From Blastococcus sp. CT_GayMR20 (GTDB taxonomy: Bacteria; Actinomycetota; Actinomycetes; Mycobacteriales; Geodermatophilaceae), in contig NZ_SPQM01000034.1 of assembly GCF_004570345.1 (NCBI RefSeq), forward strand, positions 1 through 38,622: a stretch of DNA of 38,622 nt, given 5' to 3'. The number at the start of each line of letters is the position of its first letter. Positions within the stretch are counted from its first letter, which is position 1. The position numbers were made by a program, and so were the translations under genes. Of this stretch, positions 1 to 8,382 are shown one piece after another. The notes beneath the pieces are model-generated. The model was not told the DNA's origin and did not search any database. It saw nothing but the letters and a program-made list of their open reading frames with translations.

Positions 1-798
1 CGCCGGCCAGGCCCGACGGCACCGGCAGACAGCCCGGCCGCGCGGCGCCAGCGGGTGTTGTGGGTGGCCGCCGCCGTGGCGGGGGCCGCGGTGTGGCTGG
101 CCTCGGGCTGGCTGGTCGGCGGTGTGCTGGTCGCGGTGGCGGTGGTTGGTGTGCCGTGGTTGCTGGCGCAGTTCGCCGCCGTCAACGGCGCGGTGGAACG
201 GCTGGAGGCGCTGCAGGAGTGGGTGCGGCGCACCTCGGACGTGCTGGCCGCCGGCGGCGGGCTGGAGCAGACGCTGATCCGCTCGGCCCGCACCGCGCCC
301 GAGCCCATCTCGGTCGAGGTGGCGATGTTCGCGGCCCGGCTGCAGGCGCGCTGGCCGACGTCGCGGGCGCTGCTGGCCTTGGCCGACGACCTCGACGATG
401 CCGCCGGCGATCTGGTGGTCGCCGCCCTGTTGCTGGGTGCGGAGCTGCGCGGTCCCGGGCTGGCGCGGGTGCTTACCGAGCTGGCGGGAAGCCTCACCGA
501 GGAGGTCACCATGCGCCGCAAGGTCGAGGCCGACCGCGCCAAACCGCAGGCGAATGCCCGCTGGCTGCTGCTGATCACCGTCGCCGCGGCCGGGCTGGCC
601 GCCCTCAACGGCGACTACCTGGTGCCCTACGGAACGGGGCTCGGGCAGCTGGTGCTGGCCGCTATCGCCGCGCTGATGATCGCCTGCCTGCTGTGGATGC
701 GCCGGCTCACCCTGCCGGCGCCGTCAGCCCGGTTCCTGGTCGACCGCGAGGGTGTCCGGCGGGCTGAGCTGGAGCCGGAGGGGGTGCCGGTCCGGTGA
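1..798 (+). CDS. tadB: TadB-like type II secretion F-domain membrane protein (5' end outside window)
   Basis: The reading frame is open from the first base, so the start lies upstream and 265 residues are visible. Two hydrophobic segments near the visible N-terminus are followed by a cytoplasmic helical region with the look of a T2SSF domain (an acidic LADDLDDAAGDLVVAALLLG stretch, then a conserved-looking TEEVTMRRKVEADRAK segment). Two more transmembrane segments close the protein (around LLLITVAAAGLAAL and LVLAAIAALMIACLLW). In Tad/Flp systems TadB is the inner-membrane platform that works with the TadA ATPase to assemble the pilus. The stop overlaps the next start (GTGA), which fits co-translation with the TadC-like gene. 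The TadA ATPase would be expected just upstream but is not in view. Family assignment is confident; the subunit name rests partly on gene order. Confidence 0.85.
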   Translation, partial: RRPGPTAPADSPAARRQRVLWVAAAVAGAAVWLASGWLVGGVLVAVAVVGVPWLLAQFAAVNGAVERLEALQEWVRRTSDVLAAGGGLEQTLIRSARTAPEPISVEVAMFAARLQARWPTSRALLALADDLDDAAGDLVVAALLLGAELRGPGLARVLTELAGSLTEEVTMRRKVEADRAKPQANARWLLLITVAAAGLAALNGDYLVPYGTGLGQLVLAAIAALMIACLLWMRRLTLPAPSARFLVDREGVRRAELEPEGVPVR

Positions 799-1709
799 GC
801 GGCACCCAGGGCTTGCTGATCGGCTCCGGCGCGGTCGTCGGACTCGGAGTGTTCCTGCTGCTGCGCGCCGTCCTGGTGGTGGAGCAACCCCGCCTTGCCG
901 ACGCGCTGGCCCATCTGGACTCGCAAGCGGCTTCGGCACGGGTCGGGCCGATGCCGGCGGCGGGTGACCGGTGGGCGCGGGCGGCCGGCGCGGTCGGAAC
1001 CTGGTTGGCGACCCGATTGCCCGCCGCAGGGCGGGTTGCACCGTCACAGGCGCTGTCGTTGATCGGCTGGACGCCGGAGGGCTACGCCGCCCGCAAGGTC
1101 GGCCTGGCCCTATTCGGCGCGGTGTTCGTTCCGCTGCTCACCGCCGTGCTGGGGACTATCGGTGTCCGGCTGCCGGTGGTGGTGCCGGTGGCCGGCTCCC
1201 TGGCGCTGGCCGGCGTTCTCTTTCTCGTGGTGGACCTGATCGTGCGCGATCAGGCCGCCGAGGCGCGCCGACAGATACGTCGGGCGCTGTGTTCCTACCT
1301 GGATCTGGTGAGCCTGCGCCGGGACGCCAGTGAGGGCCCCACCATCGCCCTGGAGCGGGCCGCCGCACTGGGCAACGGGTGGGTGTTCGGTCGCATCAGC
1401 GATGCGCTGGTCGCCGCCCGGCTGGCCGGCGACCCGCCGTGGGACGGGCTGCGCCGGCTGGCCGCCGACACCGGTGTCGGTGAGCTGGCCGACGTCGCCG
1501 ATATTGCCGCGGTCGCCGCCGTCGAGGGCGCGTCGATCGCGCCGACGCTGCGAGCCCGCGCGCAGTCCCTACGGGTGCAGCTGCTGGCCGAGGAAGAGGC
1601 GGCGGCCAACACCGCCAGCGAGAAGCTCACCGCCCCGGTCGCGCTGCTGTCGATCGCCTTTCTGCTGCTGTTCCTCTATCCCGCTCTGGCCCGCCTCATG
1701 GCCAGCTGA
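795..1709 (+). CDS. tadC: TadC-like type II secretion F-domain membrane protein
   Basis: This 304-aa protein starts at GTG overlapping the previous stop. It has an N-terminal membrane segment (LLIGSGAVVGLGVFLLL), a pair of hydrophobic segments around residues 95-150, and a C-terminal one (LLSIAFLLLFLYPALARL). Between them is the cytoplasmic T2SSF-type helical bundle, including a CSYLDLVSLRRDASEGPTIA segment typical of actinobacterial TadC proteins. It would form the inner-membrane platform of a Flp pilus with the upstream TadB-like protein. It is followed by a 31-bp gap with a GGGAAGGAAAA ribosome-binding site for the pilin gene. Confidence 0.85.
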   Translation: MSGTQGLLIGSGAVVGLGVFLLLRAVLVVEQPRLADALAHLDSQAASARVGPMPAAGDRWARAAGAVGTWLATRLPAAGRVAPSQALSLIGWTPEGYAARKVGLALFGAVFVPLLTAVLGTIGVRLPVVVPVAGSLALAGVLFLVVDLIVRDQAAEARRQIRRALCSYLDLVSLRRDASEGPTIALERAAALGNGWVFGRISDALVAARLAGDPPWDGLRRLAADTGVGELADVADIAAVAAVEGASIAPTLRARAQSLRVQLLAEEEAAANTASEKLTAPVALLSIAFLLLFLYPALARLMAS

Positions 1710-1740
1710 CCCCGAAGCCCCGAATGGGAAGGAAAACCTC

Positions 1741-1938
1741 ATGACACCCCTGTTCGCCACCCTTACCGCCCTGGGAGCGGCGCTGCGCGACCGGCTGCGC
1801 GATCTCCGCGACGAGCCAGAGCGAGGTTCGCTGTCGGTCGAGCAGGTAATCATCACCGTGGCGCTGATCGGCATCGCCGTCGCGCTGGTGGCGGTGATCG
1901 CCAACGCCGTCAGTTCCCGCTCGGCCCAGATCCAGTAA
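1741..1938 (+). CDS. Flp-like small pilin / single-pass membrane protein
   Basis: This 65-aa ORF begins at ATG behind a purine-rich ribosome-binding site (GGGAAGGAAAA at about 1727-1737). A charged N-terminal half (RDRLRDLRDEPERG) precedes a LSVEQVIITVALIGIAVALV-type hydrophobic helix ending near the C-terminus. That matches the layout of Flp/Tad pilins and of the short 'membrane protein' between tadC and tadE in actinobacterial Tad loci. The ERGSLSVEQ motif resembles the prepilin processing and E5-containing region of TadE-type pseudopilins, so it could be a minor rather than the major pilin. Confidence 0.75.
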   Translation: MTPLFATLTALGAALRDRLRDLRDEPERGSLSVEQVIITVALIGIAVALVAVIANAVSSRSAQIQ

Positions 1939-1945
1939 CGATCTC

Positions 1946-2413
1946 GTGCTCAGGCCCGCCCGCCCGTGCGGCAGCACCGCTGCCCGACTCCGGCCCGGCC
2001 ATGCCCGGACCAGCCACGCCAGCAGTGAGCAAAACCGGCGGCTGTCCGGACAGCGTGGCGCGGCCTCGGTGGAGCTGGCGGTCACCTTCCCGGTGGTCCT
2101 GCTGCTGGTGATGACCCTGATCCAGGCGGCCCTGTGGTTCTACGCACGCTCCATCGCTCTGGGCGCCGCGCAAGAAGGCGCCCGCGAAGGCCGGGTGCAG
2201 CCCTCCTCGACCGCGCGGGCCGAGTCGGCCGCCGAAGGCTTTCTCGACCAGACCGCGCAGGATCTGCTCACCGACCGGACCGTGACTGTGGCCGGCTCGC
2301 CGGCCAGCGTCGAGGTGACCGTGACCGGCACCTCGATCAGCCTCTTTCCCGGCCTGTCGGGCTGGTCGGTGACCCAGCGCGCCGTCGGCCCGGTGGAACG
2401 GCCCACCCCATGA
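1946..2413 (+). CDS. TadE-like pseudopilin 1
   Basis: 155 aa from a GTG start. The first 35 residues are basic and proline/alanine-rich. They are followed by QRGAASVELAVTFPVVLLLV, the classic TadE-family helix with a Glu five residues after the processing Gly. A globular exported domain follows, rich in Ala, Thr and Val. TadE-like proteins are processed by a prepilin peptidase and act as minor pilins in Flp pilus assembly. The start is uncertain because no strong ribosome-binding site precedes the GTG. Its stop overlaps the next start (ATGA), consistent with translational coupling. Confidence 0.8.
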   Translation: MLRPARPCGSTAARLRPGHARTSHASSEQNRRLSGQRGAASVELAVTFPVVLLLVMTLIQAALWFYARSIALGAAQEGAREGRVQPSSTARAESAAEGFLDQTAQDLLTDRTVTVAGSPASVEVTVTGTSISLFPGLSGWSVTQRAVGPVERPTP

Positions 2414-2835
2414 AAGCCCACGTGAGGGAGCGGGGGTCGGTGTCGGTCGAGTTGGCGCTGCTGGCCCCGGCGCTGCTGTTGCTGCTGTCTTTCGCCGTCG
2501 TCGCCGGGCGTACCCAGATCGCCGAGGGCGCGGTCGCCGAGGCCGCTCGGGCCGCGGCGCGGGAGGCCTCCCTCACCCGGGACCCTGCCACCGCCACGAC
2601 GTTGGCCACAGCCCAAGCGCAGCGGACCCTGGCCGCCCAGGACGTGCGCTGCCAGCGCACCACGGTCGACATCGACACCGCCGGCTTTCAGGCGTCGCCC
2701 GGCCGGCCCGGCGACGTCACGGTCACGGTCACCTGCGTGGTCGGCATGACCGACCTGCTGGCCCCCGGCCTGCCCGGATCGGTCACCGTGGAAGCAGCCT
2801 TCACCAGCCCCGTCGACGCCTACCGCGAACGATGA
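2410..2835 (+). CDS. TadE-like pseudopilin 2
   Basis: 141 aa; ATG overlaps the upstream stop. The N-terminus has ERGSVSVELALLAPALLLLL, the TadE/TadG-type processing site and hydrophobic helix, followed by a secreted domain. Two cysteines (in VRCQRTT and VTVTCVVG) could form a disulfide after export. It belongs to the same Flp pilus operon and overlaps the next gene by 4 bp. It may be a TadF-like minor pilin; sequence alone does not separate TadE from TadF here. Confidence 0.8.
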   Translation: MKAHVRERGSVSVELALLAPALLLLLSFAVVAGRTQIAEGAVAEAARAAAREASLTRDPATATTLATAQAQRTLAAQDVRCQRTTVDIDTAGFQASPGRPGDVTVTVTCVVGMTDLLAPGLPGSVTVEAAFTSPVDAYRER

Positions 2836-3278
2836 CCGCGCGACAGCACCGGCAGAGGCTAGACGCCGAACGGGGCGCGATCGGCGTCTTTCTCACCGTC
2901 CTCGTCCCCGGGCTGCTGCTGATCATCGGCCTGGCCGTCGACGGCGGCGCCAAGGTGGCCGCCACCCAGCGCGCCAACGCCATCGCCGACGAAGCCGCCC
3001 GGGCCGGCGGCCAAGCGCTCGACATCGCGGCCGCCCTGGCCGGCCAGGTGCGGGTGGATCCGGCCGCCGCGGTCACCGCGGCCCAGGAGTACCTGGACCG
3101 CAACGGCGTGCAGGGGCAGGTGTGGGTGGTGGACGGCGACAGCCTGCAGGTGACCACCACGATCACCGAGCCCACCACCTTCCTTGGCCTGATCGGCATC
3201 TCATCGCTGACCGTGGAGGGCTCCGGCACCGCCGACCTGGTTCCCGGCACCGGCCCGAACGGGGCAGCGGGCCCATGA
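2832..3278 (+). CDS. TadG-like pilus assembly protein (short)
   Basis: 148 aa; ATG overlaps the upstream stop. The start of the mature region, ERGAIGVFLTVLVPGLLLII, followed by GLAVDGGAKVAATQRANAIADEAARAGGQ is typical of the N-terminal half of TadG/pilus assembly proteins (the 'helicase/secretion neighborhood TadE-like' group). It lacks the long von Willebrand-type domain of full TadG, so it is the short actinobacterial form. It probably works at the pilus base. The gene overlaps the following LysM gene by 4 bp. Confidence 0.8.
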   Translation: MTARQHRQRLDAERGAIGVFLTVLVPGLLLIIGLAVDGGAKVAATQRANAIADEAARAGGQALDIAAALAGQVRVDPAAAVTAAQEYLDRNGVQGQVWVVDGDSLQVTTTITEPTTFLGLIGISSLTVEGSGTADLVPGTGPNGAAGP

Positions 3279-6200
3279 CCGCCGCGCCGCGGACCCTCCA
3301 TCCGCTGCGTCGGCTGCCGGCGGTCCTGGTCCTCGTCACCGGACTCGTCGGCGTTCCGGTCGGGCTGTGGCGGCTCGGCGGCGCCTACCTGCCCGACGAG
3401 CTGCCCTCCTGGCCACAGGTCACTGGCGCGCTGAGCGGCCCGGACAGCGGCGCGGTCTTCCTCGGCCTGCTCGTGCTGGTCGGGTGGGCCGCCTGGGCGG
3501 TTTTCGCTCTGTCGGTAGCCGTGGAGCTGGCCGCCCAGCTGCGCGGCCTGCCGCCGCTGCGGCTGCCCGGCCTCGCCGGTCCGCAGCAGCTGGCCGGATT
3601 GCTGGTCGCGGCGGTCATTGGAGTCGGCACCGCACCGCTGCTGGCTGCCCCGGGGCTCGCCGCCCCGCCCGTGGTCGCCGAACAGCCCGCCGAGGAGCCA
3701 CCCACGCCCGATCCGGCACCGGACATTCCACCGGCCCCGCCGACGGAGTCCGGGCCCACCTACACGGTGCAGCCACGCGACACCCTTGGCCGCATCGCCG
3801 CCCGCCACCTCGGCGACTGGACACGCTTCGAGGAGATCCTCGAGCTCAACCGCGGCCGGCCGCAGCCCGACGGCGCCGCCCTCACCGACCCAGGGCTGAT
3901 CCGCCCCGGCTGGGTGCTCGTCCTCCCACCCGACGCCACCCTCCCGGGGGCTGGATCAACCGCCGCTGAGGTGACGGTGCAACTGGGCGACACCCTCGCC
4001 CAGATCGCCGAACAGCACGGACTGGCCCACTGGCAGCCGATCTTCGACCTCAACGCCGGCGAACCGCAGCCCGGCGGCGGCCGGTTCACCGACCCCGACC
4101 TCATCCGCCCCGGGCAGCTCCTCGACCTTCCGCCCGCCGACCCGGTGGTCCCCCCGCCGACCCCGCCCACCGATCCGCGGCCGCCCGCCCCAGAGGAGAC
4201 ACCGGCGCCACCTCCGCCGGACGAGAACGAGCCCGCCACCCCCGCCGAATCGGCGCCACCATCGGCTGCCTCGCCGCCGGAGAGCCCCTCCGGCGAACCG
4301 GAGCGCCCGGCCGATGGGGGCCGTGACGCCGACGGGAACCAGTCATCGTCGGAGCTGGCAGCCGTCCTCACCGGCAGCGGCGCGCTGCTCGCCGCCGGCC
4401 TGGGCGCGGCGTGGCTGGCCCACCGCCGGCACCGTCTGCGCGACCGCCGTCCCGGCCGACGGCTGACGCCTCTGCCGGCGACGCTGTCCACCACCCAGCA
4501 GACCGTGACCGCGGCCGCGGACGCCGGCCGGGTCGACTACGCCACGCTCGACCTCGCGCTGCGCGACCTCGCGGTGCGGATCTCCGCCGACCCCGGCGGT
4601 CGGCTGCCCGACGTCCTCGCCGCCCGCCTCGATGGCACCCGGCTGCGTCTTCGGCTGCACACTCCGGCGGACCGGCCGCCGCCTGCCCCGTGGACCGCCG
4701 ATGACACCGGCCTGTGGTGGTCTGCCCCGCTTGACCACGACCCGGGCATGGACACCGACGCCGACACGGCCCGTGCCCGTCTGGCGCCGTATCCCACCCT
4801 GGTCACCATCGGCACCCACGGCGGCCGCCGCTGGCTACTGGACCTGGAACGCATCGGCGCACTGCACCTGCAGGGACCGGCCGACCGCCGGGAGAACTTC
4901 GCCCGCCACCTGGCCGCCGAACTGGCCGTCAACAGCTGGTCGGATCTGCTGACCGTGACCACCGTCGGCTTCGGCGAGGAACTGGTCGACCTGGCCCCGC
5001 ACCGCATCCACCCGGTCGACAGCGCCGCCGACCCAGAGGTCCTCGCCGCCCTGCGCGACACCATCGCCGGCGACACCGGAGACGTACTGGATGGGCGGCT
5101 CCGGGCGGGGATGGGCGACGGCTGGATGCCGCAGATCGTCCTCGCCCCCGACCCGGCAACCGACAGCGGCGAGCTGGCCGAACTCGCCGCTCTCCTGCAG
5201 AGCCGGGACGGGCGCGGGCCGGTCGCCGTGGTGCTCGCTGCCGATCCTGCGCAGACCAGCGGCCAGTGGCAGGTGACGCTGGCCGACGACGGGGCGCTGC
5301 TCCTCCCGGCGCTCGGGCTGCAACTGCCGGCCCCACAGTTGACCGCCCAGCAGGCCCGCGACATCGCCACCCTGGTGGCCTTCGAACGCGACACCGACGA
5401 CCAGCCGATCCCCGCCGCCGACGGCGACCGCCCCTGGCAGACCCACACCGACGCCGCCGGCGCCCTGCGTCACCACGTGCCTTCTGCGGGCACCACCGCA
5501 CCTCCCGCCCACGTCGCCTCTCCCCGCCTGGCCCGACGACCGTCCTCCACTCCCGCGGCACTCGACTCGCTGCCGCCCGGGCCGACCGGGACCCATCCCG
5601 GAACCTCGTCGGCGCTCAGCCAGGACACCCAGGCGGCCGCGGATTCGGCGCCGGCCGACCTCCGCGAACGGATCGAGGACGACCTCGAGGACCTCGACCG
5701 CGACCTCGCCGACTGGTGGAACCCCGACTGCACCCGGCCACGCCTGACCCTGCTCGGGCCGGTTACCCTGCGCGCACACGGAGACGAGCAGGCGGTCGCT
5801 CGGTCCGGACTGCGCCGCCGCTACGAAGAGACGGTCGCCTACCTCGCCACCCGCCCGCACGGCGCCACCCCCGACGAGGCCGCCACCGCGCTGCAACCAG
5901 CCCGCGGCGGCAGGACCGACCCGGTCAGCACCCGCGCCTACGTACACCGGGTCACCGCCGGCGCCCGCGCGTGGCTGGGCACCGACCCCACCACCGGGCA
6001 GAAACACCTCAGCTCCGGCCACCACGGCCGCTACCGGCTGACCGGCGTGCTCGTCGACGCCGACCTCTTCCGCCAACTGCGCGCCCGCGCCGGAGTGCGC
6101 GGCGAGGACGGCCTGCCCGACCTGCGGGCCGCCCTACAGCTGGTGTCCGGGCCACCCTTCGCCCAGCGGCCCGCCGGCTACGAATGGCTCGACGGTCTCG

Positions 6201-6505
6201 ACCTCACGCTCACCGCGGCCGTCTGCGACGTCGCCCACCAGGTCGTCACCGCCGCCCTCACCGCCGACGACCTCGACGCCGCCCGCACCGCCGCCGCCAC
6301 CGCGCTGCTGGTCGCACCCGACGATGAGAAGGCTCTGCTTGATGCCATGGAGGTCGCCTACCGCGAGGGCAACCGCGCCGAAGCCGAGACCTACATCGCT
6401 CGCATCGTCGAAGTCCACGACGGTGACGACGAGATGGACCTTCCCCTGAGCACCGCCGAGGCCATCAACCGAGTCCGTCGGCAGTACCTGGGCCGTGCCA
6501 GCTGA
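3275..6505 (+). CDS. LysM-domain membrane protein with bacterial transcriptional activator (BTAD) C-terminus
   Basis: 1076 aa from an ATG overlapping the previous stop. Three hydrophobic segments lie in the first 130 residues. Two LysM peptidoglycan-binding repeats follow (about residues 163-215 and 233-286; YTVQPRDTLGRIAARHLGD and VTVQLGDTLAQIAEQHG), each ending in RPG-x-LxLPP. A Pro/Glu-rich linker and another transmembrane segment (about 360-384) lead to a long cytoplasmic part ending in a TPR-like BTAD region (about 975-1050, with DDLDAARTAAATALLVAPDD). The layout suggests a wall-anchored protein whose cytoplasmic arm scaffolds or regulates. BTAD domains otherwise occur in SARP regulators, but no DNA-binding winged helix is obvious here. 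It ends the Tad operon and probably couples pilus assembly to the cell wall. Confidence 0.85.
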   Translation: MTAAPRTLHPLRRLPAVLVLVTGLVGVPVGLWRLGGAYLPDELPSWPQVTGALSGPDSGAVFLGLLVLVGWAAWAVFALSVAVELAAQLRGLPPLRLPGLAGPQQLAGLLVAAVIGVGTAPLLAAPGLAAPPVVAEQPAEEPPTPDPAPDIPPAPPTESGPTYTVQPRDTLGRIAARHLGDWTRFEEILELNRGRPQPDGAALTDPGLIRPGWVLVLPPDATLPGAGSTAAEVTVQLGDTLAQIAEQHGLAHWQPIFDLNAGEPQPGGGRFTDPDLIRPGQLLDLPPADPVVPPPTPPTDPRPPAPEETPAPPPPDENEPATPAESAPPSAASPPESPSGEPERPADGGRDADGNQSSSELAAVLTGSGALLAAGLGAAWLAHRRHRLRDRRPGRRLTPLPATLSTTQQTVTAAADAGRVDYATLDLALRDLAVRISADPGGRLPDVLAARLDGTRLRLRLHTPADRPPPAPWTADDTGLWWSAPLDHDPGMDTDADTARARLAPYPTLVTIGTHGGRRWLLDLERIGALHLQGPADRRENFARHLAAELAVNSWSDLLTVTTVGFGEELVDLAPHRIHPVDSAADPEVLAALRDTIAGDTGDVLDGRLRAGMGDGWMPQIVLAPDPATDSGELAELAALLQSRDGRGPVAVVLAADPAQTSGQWQVTLADDGALLLPALGLQLPAPQLTAQQARDIATLVAFERDTDDQPIPAADGDRPWQTHTDAAGALRHHVPSAGTTAPPAHVASPRLARRPSSTPAALDSLPPGPTGTHPGTSSALSQDTQAAADSAPADLRERIEDDLEDLDRDLADWWNPDCTRPRLTLLGPVTLRAHGDEQAVARSGLRRRYEETVAYLATRPHGATPDEAATALQPARGGRTDPVSTRAYVHRVTAGARAWLGTDPTTGQKHLSSGHHGRYRLTGVLVDADLFRQLRARAGVRGEDGLPDLRAALQLVSGPPFAQRPAGYEWLDGLDLTLTAAVCDVAHQVVTAALTADDLDAARTAAATALLVAPDDEKALLDAMEVAYREGNRAEAETYIARIVEVHDGDDEMDLPLSTAEAINRVRRQYLGRAS

Positions 6506-6741
6506 GCGACGCAGCCGTCGAGGACGCCGCCCGGAGGCACAGACAGGCGGAGTGCCCGGCTCGGCCGACGGCAAGGCTGCCGTGTTGGAAGCCTCGCGGT
6601 TGCTCCCGGGGCTGTCACACTCGCCCGGCACACCCTAGCCTGCGGGATCAGGTGGATGAATGCGCCGACTCAGGTACTGGCGCACAGTTGCCGATGTTGG
6701 GTAAGATGTTGCCCAACTCGGGCTGAAGGTGGGTGGTGGGC
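6506..6741. promoter_or_regulatory. Intergenic region with palindromic operator before toxin-antitoxin pair
   Basis: No gene is seen in these 236 bp. A perfect 6-bp inverted repeat, GTTGGG-N10-CCCAAC, lies at 6696-6717 and encloses a TAAGAT that could serve as a -10 element. It is 24 bp before the antitoxin ATG. Antitoxins of this type commonly bind such a palindrome to autorepress, so this is the likely operator. No convincing -35 was found. Confidence 0.5.
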
Positions 6742-7251
6742 ATGACGGTCCCCGGTGGGTTCGCCCTGGGCTTCGCCACGGCGGAGACCCTGGACAGCTC
6801 CAAGCTGCGCAGCAACACCGTCGCCCGGGCGCAGGAGGTCGGCCTAGTACGGGTCACCCGCTACGGGCGGACCGCGGGCTACGTGACGGCGCCGGAGGTC
6901 CTGGAGGGGCTGACCGAGCAGGCCGCCCACCTGGGCGAGGTACTCAAGGAGCTGCACGCCGCGCGTCCGCTGCTGCACGCCGCTGCGCGGCTGGGCATCA
7001 CGCCCGAGGAGGCGCTCGCGGCGCTGCTGCGGCCCGGGCAGGACGAGCTGGACGTCGCCGCCCTCGCGCAGCTGGTCGCCGACGCGGCTGACGACCGGGA
7101 CGCGGCCCGCGCGGCGCGGGAGGGGCTGGCTGTCCCCGAGGATGAGGACATGCCGCTGGACGAGTTCGCCGCCGAGCTCGGTTTCGACCCGGCCGAGCTG
7201 CGCGCCGATGTGCGCGCCGGCCGGGTCGAGGCGACCATCGCCACTTCGTGA
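6742..7251 (+). CDS. Phd/YefM-like antitoxin
   Basis: 169 aa from ATG (an in-frame GTG at 6733 is an alternative; the purine-rich GAAGGTGGG precedes both). The first 60 residues have a Phd-like outline: a SSKLRSNTVARAQEVG helix followed by VRVTRYGRTAGYVTAPEVLEGL, where Phd antitoxins have the strand-turn carrying 'G-R-P/T-A'. The C-terminal part is acidic and alanine-rich, as expected for the toxin-binding arm. It overlaps the downstream RelE-like toxin by 4 bp (GTGA), a standard type II toxin-antitoxin arrangement. It probably neutralises the toxin and represses the operon through the 6696-6717 palindrome. Confidence 0.7.
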   Translation: MTVPGGFALGFATAETLDSSKLRSNTVARAQEVGLVRVTRYGRTAGYVTAPEVLEGLTEQAAHLGEVLKELHAARPLLHAAARLGITPEEALAALLRPGQDELDVAALAQLVADAADDRDAARAAREGLAVPEDEDMPLDEFAAELGFDPAELRADVRAGRVEATIATS

Positions 7252-7652
7252 CGGCGTTCGCCCGGGTCGTGCTGCCCGCGCATGTCCGTGAGCAGATCAA
7301 AGCGGTCACCGACCCAGCGGTGCTCAAGGCCGTGGTGCAGGCGCTGATGATGATCGAGGAGAACCTCGAGTTCGGCGTCCCGCTGGGCACGAATGACGTC
7401 ACCGGCGACCTACGGGGCTGCCGGAAGGTGTACGTCGACGCTCCCGGCCCGGACAAACCGCGTTACCGGTTGGTCTACTGGCTTTCGCCGAGTGAGGCGA
7501 TGCCCCGCAAGGCTCGGGTGCTGGCCTTCGGGGAACGTCGGGGACTGCGCGCCTACGACCTGGCGGTCGGCTCCTACAACGCCGATCGCCTCTCCCAGGG
7601 GCAGCCGCCGGTCGAGCAGCTCAGCGACGCCGAACTGGGCCTGACCGACTGA
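7248..7652 (+). CDS. RelE/ParE-like toxin
   Basis: 134 aa from GTG overlapping the antitoxin stop. The fold signature is RelE-like: an N-terminal strand and helices (FARVVLPAHVREQIKAV), then GDLRGCRKVYVD, YRLVYWLSP and KARVLAFGERRGLRAYDLA, the strands and basic residues that form the RelE/ParE core. RelE proteins cleave mRNA at the ribosome and ParE proteins poison gyrase; sequence alone does not decide between them. As cargo near a transfer operon it may stabilise the element by post-segregational killing. Confidence 0.75.
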   Translation: MTAFARVVLPAHVREQIKAVTDPAVLKAVVQALMMIEENLEFGVPLGTNDVTGDLRGCRKVYVDAPGPDKPRYRLVYWLSPSEAMPRKARVLAFGERRGLRAYDLAVGSYNADRLSQGQPPVEQLSDAELGLTD

Positions 7653-7849
7653 CCCGCCGCTTGGAGCCACAGCCGACGAGACCGCAGCGACACCCCCGGT
7701 GAATATCTGCAGGCTTCGCGCCTGCGCAGTCCATCGGCGCGCCGGAGTCGCCTGCGTCCACGGATCGTAGGTCGCGGACGGCCCGTCCGGTGGAAGATGG
7801 TCGGGTCGGCCGTGCAGGCGGCGGGCGGCAGACGTGCCGGTTGTCGTGG
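7653..7849. other. Intergenic stretch without recognisable gene
   Basis: Nothing coding is convincing on either strand. Minus-strand frames across it lack a recognisable domain and run into the real toxin gene. It separates the toxin gene from the decayed region. Confidence 0.4.
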
Positions 7850-8381
7850 AGGTAGATGCCGGTGCCGTTCCTGGTGCAGGTCGGGCTGGTCAACCCGGCG
7901 GGGTTCGTGGTTCGCCGACGACGACGAGGCGCACGCGGTTGCCGAGGCGGCGGTCGACATCCTGTTCGGCGGCGTCACGGTCGGGCATCTCACCGCCTTC
8001 GGTGCGCCGTCCCCGCGGCAGAGGCCACGACGACGACGCCGACGGATGAGGCAGCGGATGCCGACGAGGCGGCCGTACCGCAGCCGGCGGCGCGGCGGTG
8101 CTTGGAGTACCGCCTGCTGTACGGCGGCCGGTCGGCCCGGATCTTCGTCGTGCTCGACGGGCCGCACTGGGAGTCGGCGACGGCGCTGCGAGTCGCGCTG
8201 GGCCGGCACGTGTGCGTCTGATCGCCGTAGTTGATGGACTGGCAGGTAGCCGGCGTGCAGCCCGCTGGCCGGGATGTTCGACGGGCAGCGGTGGCTGCCC
8301 GACGCCCGAGTGCTCGGCGGCGCCCGGTTCACGCCGACCGACTGGCTGCCGCCGATGGTGCTTGCGCTCGGCGCCCGCTGA
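7850..8381 (+). pseudogene. Broken hypothetical gene (several frames)
   Basis: Protein-like stretches on the plus strand continue only if the frame is changed. MPVPFLVQVGLVNPAGFVV begins near 7857. After a one-base disruption near 7911 it continues as ADDDEAHAVAEAAVDILFGG. CLEYRLLYGGRSARIFVVL follows at about 8100-8160, and the tail MFDGQRWLPDARVLGGARFT at 8274-8381 reaches a TGA. The coding look of each piece, with hydrophobic strands and a conserved-looking FxPTDWLPP end, suggests one gene or two adjacent small genes that have decayed. I do not recognise the family. It ends exactly where the truncated MFS remnant on the other strand begins. Confidence 0.45.
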
Positions 8382-8382
8382 C

